From the NCBI RefSeq assembly GCF_000749845.1, contig NZ_JQHM01000001.1:744001-808000 (forward strand): a stretch of 64,000 nucleotides of DNA. The letters run 5' to 3'. Below are positions 1 through 9,046 of this stretch, piece after piece. Made by a program: the position numbers and the translations under genes. Within the stretch, counting starts at the first letter, position 1, and each line of letters begins with the position of its first letter. The stretch comes from Pectobacterium betavasculorum. Its GTDB lineage: Bacteria; Pseudomonadota; Gammaproteobacteria; Enterobacterales; Enterobacteriaceae. A model generated the notes under the pieces. The model was not told the origin of the DNA. It made no database searches and worked only from the letters and a program-made list of their open reading frames with translations.

Positions 1-1
1 A

Positions 2-142
2 GCGCCGGTATCTGAATCCTTCGTCTACCGACGCTGGCTCTATGTCATTTGGGAAGCCGTATCCCGTTATATCCATACCGGACAGTTAGACCGTCAGCTA
101 TTTGATGTGGCTTCCCGCGAGCTGTCTCCCTGGCTGGAGTGA
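2..142 (+). CDS. ycbJ: YcbJ-like phosphotransferase-fold protein, C-terminal end only
   Basis: Only the last 46 codons and the stop (TGA at 140-142) are inside the window; the gene enters from the left edge. The visible peptide is rich in Trp, Tyr and Arg and ends in SPWLE. I assign ycbJ mainly by position: in E. coli ycbJ lies next to elyC and cmoM, as here. YcbJ proteins have an aminoglycoside-phosphotransferase-like fold and no firmly established role. Its last 49 bases overlap the convergent 3' end of elyC. The fragment is too short for a domain-level check. Confidence 0.6.
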   Translation, partial: APVSESFVYRRWLYVIWEAVSRYIHTGQLDRQLFDVASRELSPWLE

Positions 143-942
143 GTCGATGGCTGTTGTGCGTCGTGCGCTACTCCCGTGGTCTCTTTTAGTAACTGCCAGA
201 GGCGGCCGAGCGTTTCATACCAGGCTCGCTCGCTGTGGGATAAATAGTAAGCGGAAGGGAACACTTTCTCCCATGGGTTGAGCGCAGACGTGATCGCCAT
301 CTGATTCGCCGGAGCAGGAATCGGTGTCAGCCCCTGAGCTTGAAAAAAGCGAATGGCGCGAGGCAGGTGGTTAGCCGAGGTCACGAGCAGGAAAGGGCGA
401 TCGCCAACAATTTTAGCGGTTTCTGCTGCTTCTTCTTCCGTATCTCTTGGTGTATCCAGAATGACGATGTCCTGCCGGGGAATACCTAAACTTTCTGCTA
501 CCAGCGCCGCTGTTTTTGCACTACTGACAGGGTTACCTTGTGCCGCACCGCCGGTAAAAATCAATGTTGAGCCGGGGTTAGCATGATAAAGGCGAATGCC
601 TTCTGTGACGCGCGGGAGGCTGTTGCTGATGAGATTGGAGCTGGGTGCCCATTCCGCGTTAAAGGTATATCCCCCGCCTAACACGACGATATAGTCGATT
701 TTGCTCGCCTGCGGCGTCTGTTGCCAGGTTGGATACTGTGATTCCAGTGGTAATAACAGCCGGTCGGCAACAGGTTGCAGACTGAGTAGAATAAGCATCA
801 GCCAACTGGCTAATATTAGCGTTTTTCCCGAGCGCTGCCGCTGGGTGCACCAGAGCAACAACAGGCCAACACCCATCAAAAGTAATAGCAATGGCAGGGG
901 TTGTAGAAGGCCACCGACGAACTTTTTGAGTGTGAAAAGCAT
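94..942 (-). CDS. elyC: Envelope biogenesis factor ElyC (DUF218)
   Basis: Inner-membrane protein of the DUF218 family. In E. coli it is needed for normal peptidoglycan assembly at low temperature and for handling of the lipid carrier undecaprenyl phosphate. Two hydrophobic segments are visible at about residues 12-31 and 40-56. They are followed by the DUF218 domain, with the YIVVLGGGYTF strand-loop near residues 84-94 and conserved stretches PSSNLISNSLPR, FTGG, DTEEEA and SANHLPRA. At 282 aa it is longer than the E. coli protein (259 aa) because of a Ser/Thr/Gln-rich, probably disordered tail of about 25 residues. It is transcribed divergently from cmoM and converges on ycbJ. The start MLFTLKK matches the family start. 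Confidence 0.93.
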   Translation of the reverse strand: MLFTLKKFVGGLLQPLPLLLLLMGVGLLLLWCTQRQRSGKTLILASWLMLILLSLQPVADRLLLPLESQYPTWQQTPQASKIDYIVVLGGGYTFNAEWAPSSNLISNSLPRVTEGIRLYHANPGSTLIFTGGAAQGNPVSSAKTAALVAESLGIPRQDIVILDTPRDTEEEAAETAKIVGDRPFLLVTSANHLPRAIRFFQAQGLTPIPAPANQMAITSALNPWEKVFPSAYYLSHSERAWYETLGRLWQLLKETTGVAHDAQQPSTHSSQGDSSREATSNS

Positions 943-969
943 AAAATCGCGTTCCTTTTGAGTGAAAAA

Positions 970-1041
970 ACCGCATCCGGGAAGATATCATGCGGTAAGG
1001 CCATTTATTCTAAGCCAGCCTGTGCCAAAATGGCAGGCTGG
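970..1041. other. Two inverted repeats in the elyC-cmoM divergent region
   Basis: The divergent intergenic region (943-1110) holds two hairpin-forming repeats. One is ACCGCAT/ATGCGGT at 970-996; the other is CCAGCCTG/CAGGCTGG at 1015-1022 and 1034-1041, followed by a short A-rich tract. They lie in the 5' leader or promoter zone of both genes, not at a 3' end. A regulatory role is possible, but nothing in the sequence identifies a protein binding site. Confidence 0.4.
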
Positions 1042-1110
1042 AAAAAATTGCATCGCGCAGACATATGCTGCACGAGCTTCCCCCGTTTATATGATGCGGA
1101 ACATTGACTG

Positions 1111-1896
1111 ATGCAGGATCGCAATTTTAACGATATCGCCGAAAAATTTGCTCAAAATATCTATGGCACAACGAAGGGGAGACTTCGGCTGGCGGTATTG
1201 TGGCAGGATCTTAGCGATCTTTTGGCTCAGCTTCCTGCACGACCGTTGCGCATCCTTGATGCGGGAGGTGGTGAAGGGCAGATGTCTTGTCGTCTGGCGG
1301 CTTTAGGACATCAGGTCTTGTTGTGCGATGTTTCCGATGAGATGATTCAGCGCGCCAAAAACGCGGCAGCGGCGCAGGGTGTCACCCATAACATGCGTTT
1401 TGTGCAGTGTGCCGCACAGGATATCGCGCAATATATGGAAAGCCCCGCCGATCTGATATTGTTCCACGCGGTGCTGGAGTGGGTCGCGCAACCGCAGCAG
1501 GCGCTGAAAATATTGTATGATTGCCTATCGCCCGGTGGTGCGCTGTCTTTGATGTTTTATAACCATCACGGGCTATTGATGCGTAATATGGTGCTGGGCA
1601 ACTTTGATTATGTTCAGGCTGGCATGCCAAAGAATAAACGGCGTTCTTTATCGCCAGATCACCCGTTAGATCCGCAAGACGTGTACGGCTGGCTCGATGA
1701 GATGGGGCTGATCATTAGCGGAAAAACGGGTGTGCGTGTGTTTCATGACTATTTGCAGAACAAGCAGCAGCAGATTGATAAATTTGCCGACATTCTTGAG
1801 CTTGAACAGCGGTATTGTCGGCAAGAGCCTTTTGTGAGTTTGGGCCGTTATATCCATGTCATGGCGCATAAACCCCATTTGAAGGATGCATTATGA
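1111..1896 (+). CDS. cmoM: tRNA 5-carboxymethoxyuridine methyltransferase CmoM
   Basis: Class I S-adenosylmethionine-dependent methyltransferase, formerly SmtA. It methylates the carboxyl group of 5-carboxymethoxyuridine (cmo5U) at wobble position 34 to give the methyl ester mcmo5U in a subset of tRNAs. The SAM-binding motif [12 protein letters not shown] lies near residues 46-57, and HAVLEWV is the post-motif region. The length (261 aa) and the N-terminus [13 protein letters not shown] match E. coli. Its stop overlaps the mukF start (ATGA), so it is the first gene of a cmoM-mukFEB operon. The enzymes that make its substrate, cmoB and cmoA, are elsewhere in this window (47.4-49.1 kb). Confidence 0.95.
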   Translation: MQDRNFNDIAEKFAQNIYGTTKGRLRLAVLWQDLSDLLAQLPARPLRILDAGGGEGQMSCRLAALGHQVLLCDVSDEMIQRAKNAAAAQGVTHNMRFVQCAAQDIAQYMESPADLILFHAVLEWVAQPQQALKILYDCLSPGGALSLMFYNHHGLLMRNMVLGNFDYVQAGMPKNKRRSLSPDHPLDPQDVYGWLDEMGLIISGKTGVRVFHDYLQNKQQQIDKFADILELEQRYCRQEPFVSLGRYIHVMAHKPHLKDAL

Positions 1897-3218
1897 GTGA
1901 TTTTTCCCAGACTGTACCCGAACTGGTCGCCTGGGCACGAAAAAACGATTTCTCCATTTCCCTCCCCACCGAACGCCTGGCGTTTTTGATGGCGATTGCC
2001 ACGCTTAATGGTGAACGTATGGATGGTGAAATGAGTGAAGGTGAGCTAATTGATGCCTTCCGTCACGTGAGTCAGGGATTTGATCAGACGAACGAAACCA
2101 TTACCGTCCGCGCCAATAACGCCATTAACGATCTGGTACGTCAGCGGTTACTTAACCGCTTTACCAGTGAGCAGGCGGAAGGTAATGCGATTTATCGTTT
2201 GACGCCGCTGGGGATCGGCATTACCGATTATTACATTCGGCAGCGTGAGTTTTCGACGCTGCGGTTGTCCATGCAGCTCTCCATTGTTGCGCAAGAGCTC
2301 AGCCGTGCGGCCGATGCGGCACAAGAAGACGGCGATGAGTTTCACTGGCATCGCAACGTATTTGCACCGTTGAAATATTCCGTTGCTGAAATTTTTGACA
2401 GTATAGATTTGTCGCAGCGAGTGATGGATGAACAGCAGCAGGGCGTTAAAGACGATATCGCCGCGCTGTTAAATCAGGACTGGCGAGCGGCGATCAGCAA
2501 CTGTGAACAACTGCTGACGGAAACCTCGTCTACGCTGCGTGAATTGCAAGATACGCTTGAAGCCGCAGGCGACAAGTTGCAGACGAGTTTGTTGAGCATT
2601 CAGGATGCGATTATGAATAATCCGCATAATCTGGAGTTTGTCGATAAGCTGGTATTCGACCTGCAAAACAAACTTGACCGCATTGTAAGTTGGGGGCAGC
2701 AGACGATAGATTTGTGGATTGGGTATGACCGCCACGTTCATAAGTTTATTCGTACTGCGATTGATATGGATAAAAATCGCGTCTTTGCCCAGCGGTTGCG
2801 TCAGTCAGTGCAGAGCTATTTCGATAATCCGTGGGCGTTGACGTTCGCCAACGCGGACCGTCTGCTGGATATGCGTGATGAAGAACTGACGTTGCGTAGT
2901 GAAGAAGTGACCGGTGAACTGCCGCCGGAACTGGAATACGAAGAGTTTAGTGAAATGCGCGAGCAGTTAATCGCGCTGGTCGAGCAAGCGCTGCATAAAT
3001 ATAAAGCGCAACAGATCCCGCTAGATTTGAGTGAAGTGATGCGTGAATACCTCGCGCAGCATCCTCGTTCGCGGCATTTTGATGTTGCCAGAATCGTGGT
3101 CGACCAGGCAGTACGTCTGGGCGTAGCCGAAACAGATTTCACTGGATTGCCAGCATTGTGGCAGGCAATCAATGATTACGGAGCCAAGGTGCAGGCCCAT
3201 GTCATCGACAAATATTGA
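1893..3218 (+). CDS. mukF: Chromosome condensation kleisin MukF
   Basis: Kleisin subunit of the MukBEF condensin, which compacts and segregates the chromosome in enterobacteria. The length is 441 aa (E. coli 440). The N-terminal part (about 1-120) is the winged-helix dimerisation domain, the middle is a helical bundle with Gln/Leu-rich coiled segments, and the C-terminus is the winged helix that binds the MukB heads. The start ATG overlaps the cmoM stop by four bases, and the 3' end overlaps mukE by 20 bases, typical of translational coupling. No frameshift or unusual insertion is seen. Confidence 0.96.
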   Translation: MSDFSQTVPELVAWARKNDFSISLPTERLAFLMAIATLNGERMDGEMSEGELIDAFRHVSQGFDQTNETITVRANNAINDLVRQRLLNRFTSEQAEGNAIYRLTPLGIGITDYYIRQREFSTLRLSMQLSIVAQELSRAADAAQEDGDEFHWHRNVFAPLKYSVAEIFDSIDLSQRVMDEQQQGVKDDIAALLNQDWRAAISNCEQLLTETSSTLRELQDTLEAAGDKLQTSLLSIQDAIMNNPHNLEFVDKLVFDLQNKLDRIVSWGQQTIDLWIGYDRHVHKFIRTAIDMDKNRVFAQRLRQSVQSYFDNPWALTFANADRLLDMRDEELTLRSEEVTGELPPELEYEEFSEMREQLIALVEQALHKYKAQQIPLDLSEVMREYLAQHPRSRHFDVARIVVDQAVRLGVAETDFTGLPALWQAINDYGAKVQAHVIDKY

Positions 3219-3921
3219 ACAATTTATGCCAGTAAAAATGGCCACCGCGCTGTCGAATAACCTCTTTCCCGCGCTGGACAGCCAATTGCGCGCCGGGCGC
3301 CATATTGGTATTGAAGAGCTGGAAAACCACGTGTTTTTGATGGATTTTCAGGAGGTACTGGAAGAGTTTTACAGCCGCTACAACGTGGAATTGATCCGCG
3401 CGCCGGAAGGGTTTTTCTATCTGCGTCCGCGCTCCACCACGCTGATCCCTCGTTCGGTGCTGTCTGAGCTGGATATGATGGTAGGGAAAATTCTCTGCTA
3501 TCTCTATCTGAGCCCGGAGCGTTTGGCACATGAAGGCATTTTTAGCCAGCAGGAGCTTTATGAAGAGCTGCTAAGTCTGGCAGATGAAAGTAAGCTGCTG
3601 AAGCTGGTTAACCAGCGTTCCACCGGTTCCGATCTGGATCGCCAAAAGTTGCAGGAAAAAGTCAGAACATCACTCAACCGCTTACGTCGGCTAGGTATGA
3701 TCTACTTTATGGGTAACGACAGCAGCAAATTCAGGATTACCGAATCGGTGTTCCGCTTCGGCGCTGATGTACGCAGCGGCGATGATGCCCGCGAAGCACA
3801 GCTACGCATGATTCGCGATGGTGAAGCGATGCCTGTGGAAGGTACTTTGTCGCTGAAAGATGACAGCGACGAAAACGATCGCACCGATGATACCGCGCCA
3901 GAAACGGGCGAGGATGAATAA
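3199..3921 (+). CDS. mukE: Chromosome condensation accessory subunit MukE
   Basis: KITE-type winged-helix partner that binds the MukF linker and the MukB head in the MukBEF condensin. I chose the start giving [13 protein letters not shown], which matches E. coli MukE; an in-frame ATG at 3172 would add nine residues unlike the family. From this start the protein is 240 aa (E. coli 234). The core, with [17 protein letters not shown] and [19 protein letters not shown], is nearly identical to the family; the acidic tail after about residue 215 is variable. It overlaps mukF by 20 bases. Confidence 0.95.
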   Translation: MSSTNIEQFMPVKMATALSNNLFPALDSQLRAGRHIGIEELENHVFLMDFQEVLEEFYSRYNVELIRAPEGFFYLRPRSTTLIPRSVLSELDMMVGKILCYLYLSPERLAHEGIFSQQELYEELLSLADESKLLKLVNQRSTGSDLDRQKLQEKVRTSLNRLRRLGMIYFMGNDSSKFRITESVFRFGADVRSGDDAREAQLRMIRDGEAMPVEGTLSLKDDSDENDRTDDTAPETGEDE

Positions 3922-3952
3922 GAGCTTATCCCATCTCTACCGGGATAGGCTC
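3922..3952 (+). other. Hairpin between mukE and mukB
   Basis: Directly after the mukE stop, GAGCTTATCCC pairs with GGGATAGGCTC (11 bp, one G-U) around a 9-nt loop. No T tract follows, so it is not a classical terminator. It sits about 20 bases before the mukB start and could set mRNA stability or the MukE:MukB ratio by attenuation or mRNA processing; that role is inference. From memory, mukE and mukB are closely packed in E. coli. Confidence 0.55.
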
Positions 3953-3974
3953 TATGTGTTGAGGATGAACAGGA

Positions 3975-6900
3975 ATGATTGAACGCGGTAAATTTCGCTC
4001 ACTAACGCTAGTCAACTGGAACGGTTTTTTTGCCCGCACCTTCGATCTGGATGAACTGGTTACCACGCTATCCGGTGGTAACGGTGCCGGGAAATCCACC
4101 ACGATGGCCGCCTTTATTACGGCGCTGATCCCTGACCTGACACTGCTGCATTTTAGAAACACCACCGAAGCAGGTGCCACCAGCGGTTCACGCGATAAAG
4201 GCCTGCATGGTAAATTGCGTGCTGGCGTCTGTTACTCCACGCTGGATGTTGTTAACTCGCGTCATCAGCGCGTGCTGGTTGGAGTTCGTCTCCAGCAGGT
4301 TGCGGGGCGTGACCGTAAAGTCGATATTAAGCCTTTTACCATTCAGGGGTTGCCGACGTCTATCCAGCCGACGCAAATTCTGACGCAGGTGGTCGGCGAT
4401 CGTCAGGCGCGCGTACTCTCGTTGCAGGAACTGAAAGATCGTGTCGAGGAAATGGAAGGCGTTCAGTTCAAGCAGTTTAACTCCATCACCGATTATCACT
4501 CGCTGATGTTTGATTTGGGCGTGGTGCCTAGGCGCCTGCGTTCAGCCTCCGACCGTAGCAAGTTTTATCGCCTGATTGAGGCCTCGTTATACGGTGGTAT
4601 TTCCAGCGCGATTACGCGCTCACTGCGTGATTACCTGCTGCCGGAAAACAGCGGCGTGCGTAAAGCGTTTCAGGATATGGAAGCGGCGCTGCGCGAAAAC
4701 CGCATGACGTTAGAAGCGATTCGCGTCACCCAGTCTGACCGCGATCTGTTTAAGCATCTGATTTCCGAGGCGACGTCCTATGTTGCCGCAGACTACATGC
4801 GGCATGCTAATGAGCGTCGTATTCATCTGGATGGTGCGCTGGAATTGCGGCGTGACCTGTTCTCCAGCCGCAAGCAACTGTCGAGCGAGCAATATCGTCA
4901 TGTAGAAATGGCGAGGGAATTGGCGGAGCAGAGCGGTGCTGAAGGCGATTTGGAAACGGATTACCAGGCAGCTAGTGACCATCTGAATCTGGTGCAGACA
5001 GCGATGCGCCAGCAGGAAAAAATCGAGCGTTATAACGCCGATTTGGAAGAGTTGAGCTACCGCCTCGAAGAACAGAACGAGGTGGTGGAAGAAGCGCGTG
5101 AGCAGCAGGCCGAAAACGAAGAACGTGCCGATGCCGCCGAATTGGAAGTGGATGAGCTGAAAAGTCAGCTTGCCGATTATCAGCAAGCGCTGGACGTGCA
5201 GCAAACGCGTGCCATTCAGTATCAACAGGCGCAACAAGCATTAGAACGCGCCCGCACGCTGTGCCAGTTGCCGGATCTAACGGCAGATAACGCGGATGAT
5301 TGGCTGGACAGCTATCAGGCGAAGGAGCAGGAAGCGACAGAAATCCTGCTGATGCTGGAACAGAAGCTGAGCGTAGCAGATGCGGCGCACGGCCAATTTG
5401 AGCAAGCCTATCAACTAGTGAGCAAAATTGCTGGCGCAGTTAATCGTAACGAAGCCTGGCAGGTTGCGCGTGACTTGCTGCGCGACAGTTCTTCACAGCG
5501 CTATCAGGCGGAGCGAGTACAGCCGCTAAGGATGCGGTTGTCTGAGCTGGAACAGCGCCTGCGTGAACAGCAGGATGCTGAGCGTTTATTGCAGGATTTC
5601 AGCAAGCGCAACGGTCAGGACTATCAGCCAGAAGAGCTGGAGTCGCTCCAGCAAGAACTTGATGCCCGTATCGAAACGCTGTCATCTTTGGTGGCGGAGG
5701 CGGGTGAACGCCGTATGGCACTGCGGCAAGAGCTGGAGCAAACCCAGCAGCGAATTCAGAAGCTGACGGCTCGTGCGCCAGTCTGGCTGGCCGCACAGGA
5801 AATGCTGACACAACTGAGCGAGCAGAGCGGCGAAACGTTTGAAGATAGCCGCCAGGTGACGGAATTCATGCAGCAACTGCTGGAGCGCGAGCGCGAAACG
5901 ACGGTCGAACGTGATGACATCGCCGCCCGCAAACGTCAAATCGAAGCGCAGGTTGAGCGATTAAGCCAGCCCGGCGGCTCAGAAGACCCGCGCCTGAACG
6001 CGCTGGCGGAACGTTTTGGCGGCGTGCTGCTATCTGAGATTTATGACGATGTGACGCTGGATGATGCCCCGTACTTCTCGGCACTTTATGGTCCATCCCG
6101 CCATGCGATTGTGGTGCCCGATCTTTCTCTGGTGCGCGATCAGCTTGCTGGTCTGGAGGATTGCCCTGAAGATTTGTATCTGATTGAAGGCGATCCGCAG
6201 TCGTTCGATGACAGCGTGTTTGCCGTTGAAGAACTGGAACGCGCCGTCGTCGTGAAAGTCGCGGAGCGCCAGTGGCGTTACTCCCGTTTCCCTGAAGTGC
6301 CGCTGTTTGGTCGTGCCGCGCGGGAAATGCGTCTGGAAAGTCTGCGGGATGAACGAGAAGCGCTGGCAGAGCAGTACGCGACGCTGTCATTTGATGTGCA
6401 GAAAACGCAGCGCTTGCATCAGTCTTTCAGCCGTTTCATTGGTACCCATCTGGCGGTCGTTTTTGATGAAGATCCTGAAGCGGAAATCCGTAAACTCAGT
6501 TCCCGTCGCGGTGAGCTAGATCGGGCAATGGCCAGTTTTGATGGCGAAAACCAGCAGCAGCGTCAGCAATATGAGCAGGCGAAAGAAGCCAGCGCGCAAC
6601 TGAATAAACTGATTCCGCGCATCAGTCTGCTTTGCGACGAGACGTTGCAGGATCGCGTGGAAGAGATTCGTGCAGAGTTGGATGAAACCGAAGAATCTGC
6701 TCGTTTCATTCAGCAGCATGGTGCGACGCTAACTAAGCTGGAACCGTTGGTTGCTGTCTTACAAAGCGACCCGCAACAACATGAGCAGTTGCAGGAAGAT
6801 TATACCCAGGCGCAGAACGCACAGCGGCAGGCAAAACAGCAGGCATTTGCACTGACTGAGGTTGTGCAACGTCGCGCGCACTTCAGCTATGCCGACTCCG

Positions 6901-8414
6901 CTGGGATGCTGGGTGAGAACGCGGGTTTGAATGACAAATTGCGTCACCGTCTGGAACAGGCCGAAGCAGAAAGAGCCAAAGCACGTGAACAGTTACGTCA
7001 GCATCAGGCACAACTGACGCAGTACAGCCAGGTTCAGGCATCGCTGAAAAGCTCTTATGATGCCAAACAGGATATGCTTAAGGAACTGACGCAAGAGCTT
7101 CAGGATATCGGCGTGCGTGCGGATGCCGACGCGGAAGCCCGTGCCCGTCAGCGCCGTGATGAGCTCCACGCTGCATTAAGCACTAACCGTTCGCGGCGCA
7201 ATCAGTTGGAAAAACAGATTACGTTCTGTGAAGCGGAAATGGACAGCTTGCAGAAGAGATTACGCAAGCTGGAACGCGATTATCACCAGATGCGTGAGCA
7301 GGTTGTGATGGCGAAAGCAGGCTGGTGCGCGGTCATGCGATTGGTGAAAGATAATGGCGTCGAACGTCGCCTGCACCGCCGTGAACTGGCCTATATGGAA
7401 GGGGATGAACTGCGTTCCATGTCGGATAAAGCACTGGGTGCGCTACGTCTGGCCGTTGCGGATAACGAACATTTGCGCGATGTGCTGCGGCTTTCCGAAG
7501 ATCCTAAACGACCAGAACGCAAGATCCAGTTCTACATTGCTGTTTACCAGCACCTGCGTGAGCGTATCCGTCAGGATATTATCCGTACCGATGATCCGGT
7601 AGAAGCCATTGAACAGATGGAGATCGAGCTTAATCGTCTGACTGAAGAGTTGACGGCGCGTGAGCAGATGCTGGCAATCAGTTCACGCAGCGTGGCAAAC
7701 ATCATCCGTAAAACAATCCAGCGCGAGCAGAACCGTATTCGGATGCTGAACCAGGGGCTGCAAGCGGTCGCGTTTGGCCAGGTGAAGAGCGTGCGCCTGA
7801 ACGTCAACGTACGTGAAACGCATACTACGTTGCTCAACGTATTGTCCGAACAACAGGACATGCATCAGGATCTGTTTAACAGCAATCGTCTGACTTTCTC
7901 GGAAGCGTTGGCAAAACTGTATCAGCGCCTGAACCCTGAAATTGATATGGGACAGCGTACGCCACAAACGATCGGCGAAGAGCTGCTTGATTACCGAAAC
8001 TACCTGGAAATGGAAGTGGAGGTTAACCGTGGCGCGGATGGGTGGCTACGAGCGGAAAGTGGGGCGCTGTCTACCGGGGAAGCCATCGGTACCGGGATGT
8101 CGATTCTGGTCATGGTGGTACAGAGTTGGGAAGAAGAGTCTAAGCGTCTACGTGGCAAAGATATTATTCCATGTCGCCTGCTTTTCCTCGATGAGGCCGC
8201 ACGTCTGGATGCCAAATCTATCGCCACGCTATTTGAGCTATGCGATCGGTTGGAAATGCAGTTGGTTATCGCGGCACCGGAAAATATCAGTCCCGAGAAG
8301 GGAACTACGTATAAGCTGGTGCGTAAAGTCTACCAGAACAACGAACATGTCCATGTGGTTGGGTTACGTGGTTTCGGAACGGAAGCGCCGGAGACACAAG
8401 AGCAAGCTTCGTAG
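3975..8414 (+). CDS. mukB: SMC-like condensin ATPase MukB
   Basis: Structural-maintenance-of-chromosomes-like ATPase, the motor of MukBEF, which also contacts topoisomerase IV. The length is 1479 aa (E. coli 1486). The N-terminal head has Walker A GGNGAGKS at residues 34-41. Long heptad-rich coiled-coil arms flank a central hinge (the region around [13 protein letters not shown] and [16 protein letters not shown], about residues 670-710). The C-terminal head has the signature [11 protein letters not shown] near residue 1364 and Walker [12 protein letters not shown] near 1400. The start [17 protein letters not shown] matches the family. The far C-terminal tail (after GLRGFG) is shorter than in E. 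coli. Confidence 0.97.
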   Translation: MIERGKFRSLTLVNWNGFFARTFDLDELVTTLSGGNGAGKSTTMAAFITALIPDLTLLHFRNTTEAGATSGSRDKGLHGKLRAGVCYSTLDVVNSRHQRVLVGVRLQQVAGRDRKVDIKPFTIQGLPTSIQPTQILTQVVGDRQARVLSLQELKDRVEEMEGVQFKQFNSITDYHSLMFDLGVVPRRLRSASDRSKFYRLIEASLYGGISSAITRSLRDYLLPENSGVRKAFQDMEAALRENRMTLEAIRVTQSDRDLFKHLISEATSYVAADYMRHANERRIHLDGALELRRDLFSSRKQLSSEQYRHVEMARELAEQSGAEGDLETDYQAASDHLNLVQTAMRQQEKIERYNADLEELSYRLEEQNEVVEEAREQQAENEERADAAELEVDELKSQLADYQQALDVQQTRAIQYQQAQQALERARTLCQLPDLTADNADDWLDSYQAKEQEATEILLMLEQKLSVADAAHGQFEQAYQLVSKIAGAVNRNEAWQVARDLLRDSSSQRYQAERVQPLRMRLSELEQRLREQQDAERLLQDFSKRNGQDYQPEELESLQQELDARIETLSSLVAEAGERRMALRQELEQTQQRIQKLTARAPVWLAAQEMLTQLSEQSGETFEDSRQVTEFMQQLLERERETTVERDDIAARKRQIEAQVERLSQPGGSEDPRLNALAERFGGVLLSEIYDDVTLDDAPYFSALYGPSRHAIVVPDLSLVRDQLAGLEDCPEDLYLIEGDPQSFDDSVFAVEELERAVVVKVAERQWRYSRFPEVPLFGRAAREMRLESLRDEREALAEQYATLSFDVQKTQRLHQSFSRFIGTHLAVVFDEDPEAEIRKLSSRRGELDRAMASFDGENQQQRQQYEQAKEASAQLNKLIPRISLLCDETLQDRVEEIRAELDETEESARFIQQHGATLTKLEPLVAVLQSDPQQHEQLQEDYTQAQNAQRQAKQQAFALTEVVQRRAHFSYADSAGMLGENAGLNDKLRHRLEQAEAERAKAREQLRQHQAQLTQYSQVQASLKSSYDAKQDMLKELTQELQDIGVRADADAEARARQRRDELHAALSTNRSRRNQLEKQITFCEAEMDSLQKRLRKLERDYHQMREQVVMAKAGWCAVMRLVKDNGVERRLHRRELAYMEGDELRSMSDKALGALRLAVADNEHLRDVLRLSEDPKRPERKIQFYIAVYQHLRERIRQDIIRTDDPVEAIEQMEIELNRLTEELTAREQMLAISSRSVANIIRKTIQREQNRIRMLNQGLQAVAFGQVKSVRLNVNVRETHTTLLNVLSEQQDMHQDLFNSNRLTFSEALAKLYQRLNPEIDMGQRTPQTIGEELLDYRNYLEMEVEVNRGADGWLRAESGALSTGEAIGTGMSILVMVVQSWEEESKRLRGKDIIPCRLLFLDEAARLDAKSIATLFELCDRLEMQLVIAAPENISPEKGTTYKLVRKVYQNNEHVHVVGLRGFGTEAPETQEQAS

Positions 8415-8452
8415 CGATAAAACTTGCGAGGTTGCTGACAAAGTCCGTAGAG

Positions 8453-8632
8453 CGAGAGTAACGGATAGATCGTAAAGACGCTGTGAATACATCCTTGTAC
8501 GCTCGGATTGCGCAGATATGAATCTCATCGCTGAGATTCACCCTGCCGGGCCGTCGCAAGCGACGTTCAAAAGCGTTCCTGACGCTTTTGTCCATGGCGC
8601 AAACGCTTTACTTTTTTATTCCGTTACTCTCG
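8453..8632 (-). repeat. Multi-hairpin intergenic repeat, copy A
   Basis: First of three ~180-bp copies; read on the minus strand it aligns with copies B and C. The outer arms are CGAGAGTAACGGA (8453-8465) and its perfect complement at 8620-8632. Inside, in reading order on the minus strand, are GTAAAGCGTTTGCGCCATGG, hairpin 1 (AAAAGCGT-CAGGA-ACGCTTTT), hairpin 2 (GTCGC-TT-GCGAC) and hairpin 3 (GAATCTCA-GCGA-TGAGATTC, a GNRA-type loop). It lies between the mukB stop and the mukB terminator, so it is probably transcribed antisense to its reading sense as part of the muk 3' UTR. Confidence 0.85.
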
Positions 8633-8667
8633 TTTTTCATTCAGTCAATAGGTTTGTCAATGGTCTG

Positions 8668-8697
8668 AAGCCGCTTTTTAAGCGGCTTTATTTTTTT
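8668..8697 (+). terminator. Rho-independent terminator of the cmoM-mukFEB operon
   Basis: AAGCCGCTT-TTT-AAGCGGCTT forms a perfect 9-bp stem with a 3-nt loop, followed by TATTTTTTT. It lies about 250 bases after the mukB stop, so the transcript carries repeat copy A in its 3' UTR. Confidence 0.88.
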
Positions 8698-8698
8698 C

Positions 8699-8715
8699 GT
8701 AAAGCGTTGTGTAAA
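8699..8715 (+). promoter_or_regulatory. Possible CpxR box upstream of ldtD
   Basis: GTAAA-N7-GTAAA (8699-8703 and 8711-8715) fits the published CpxR consensus GTAAA(N4-8)GTAAA. ldtD belongs to the Cpx envelope-stress regulon in E. coli. The site is about 330 bases upstream of the ldtD start and starts where the mukB terminator T tract ends. The distance and the low information content of the motif keep this tentative. Confidence 0.35.
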
Positions 8716-8896
8716 GGCAATGTTGGCGGTGAATAGATTCATCAAACGCGTAAGATAATAACCAGAAGAAGAAGCAAAAATATTTTTCTCTTTATATACT
8801 GATGATAAAACGGGGCAAACCGTAGAGAGATTGACGGTTGTATGTTGTAAAGCTGAGTGCCGTAATAACGGACGTCATATAAAAACGATCCTATTT

Positions 8897-8939
8897 CATT
8901 TTTTATCGTTTTCTACGATGAATGGAAAACGAAAAAATG
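8897..8939. repeat. Long inverted repeat upstream of ldtD
   Basis: CATTTTTT-AT-CGTTTTC (8897-8913) faces GAAAACG-AAAAAATG (8925-8939) across an 11-nt loop, giving 15 paired bases with a 2-nt bulge. It lies about 110 bases upstream of the ldtD start and could be a leader hairpin or operator. Its function is unknown. Confidence 0.5.
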
Positions 8940-9046
8940 AGTTTACGCCAGTGTGAACGTATACGAGCGAATTCGGTTTGTTATTTCCATATTCAACGTA
9001 GATTGTCATAAAAGCATAGTGATTAATGAGTACAGGGGATAAATGG

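Larger units (their letters stand above)
8415..9046. other. mukB-ldtD intergenic region, contents
   Basis: This 632-bp gap holds, in order: repeat copy A (8453-8632), the mukB terminator (8668-8697), a CpxR-like direct repeat (8699-8715), an A/T-rich stretch with a small hairpin AACCGT/ACGGTT near 8820, and a long inverted repeat (8897-8939). I see no credible protein gene in it. The open frames here are low-complexity or fall inside the repeat. Confidence 0.7.

Noticed and set aside
8453-8632. Reading the 180-bp repeats as MITE transposons
   Set aside because: The terminal arms differ between copies and I see no target-site duplication, which a recent transposable element should show; kept instead as a structured repeat.
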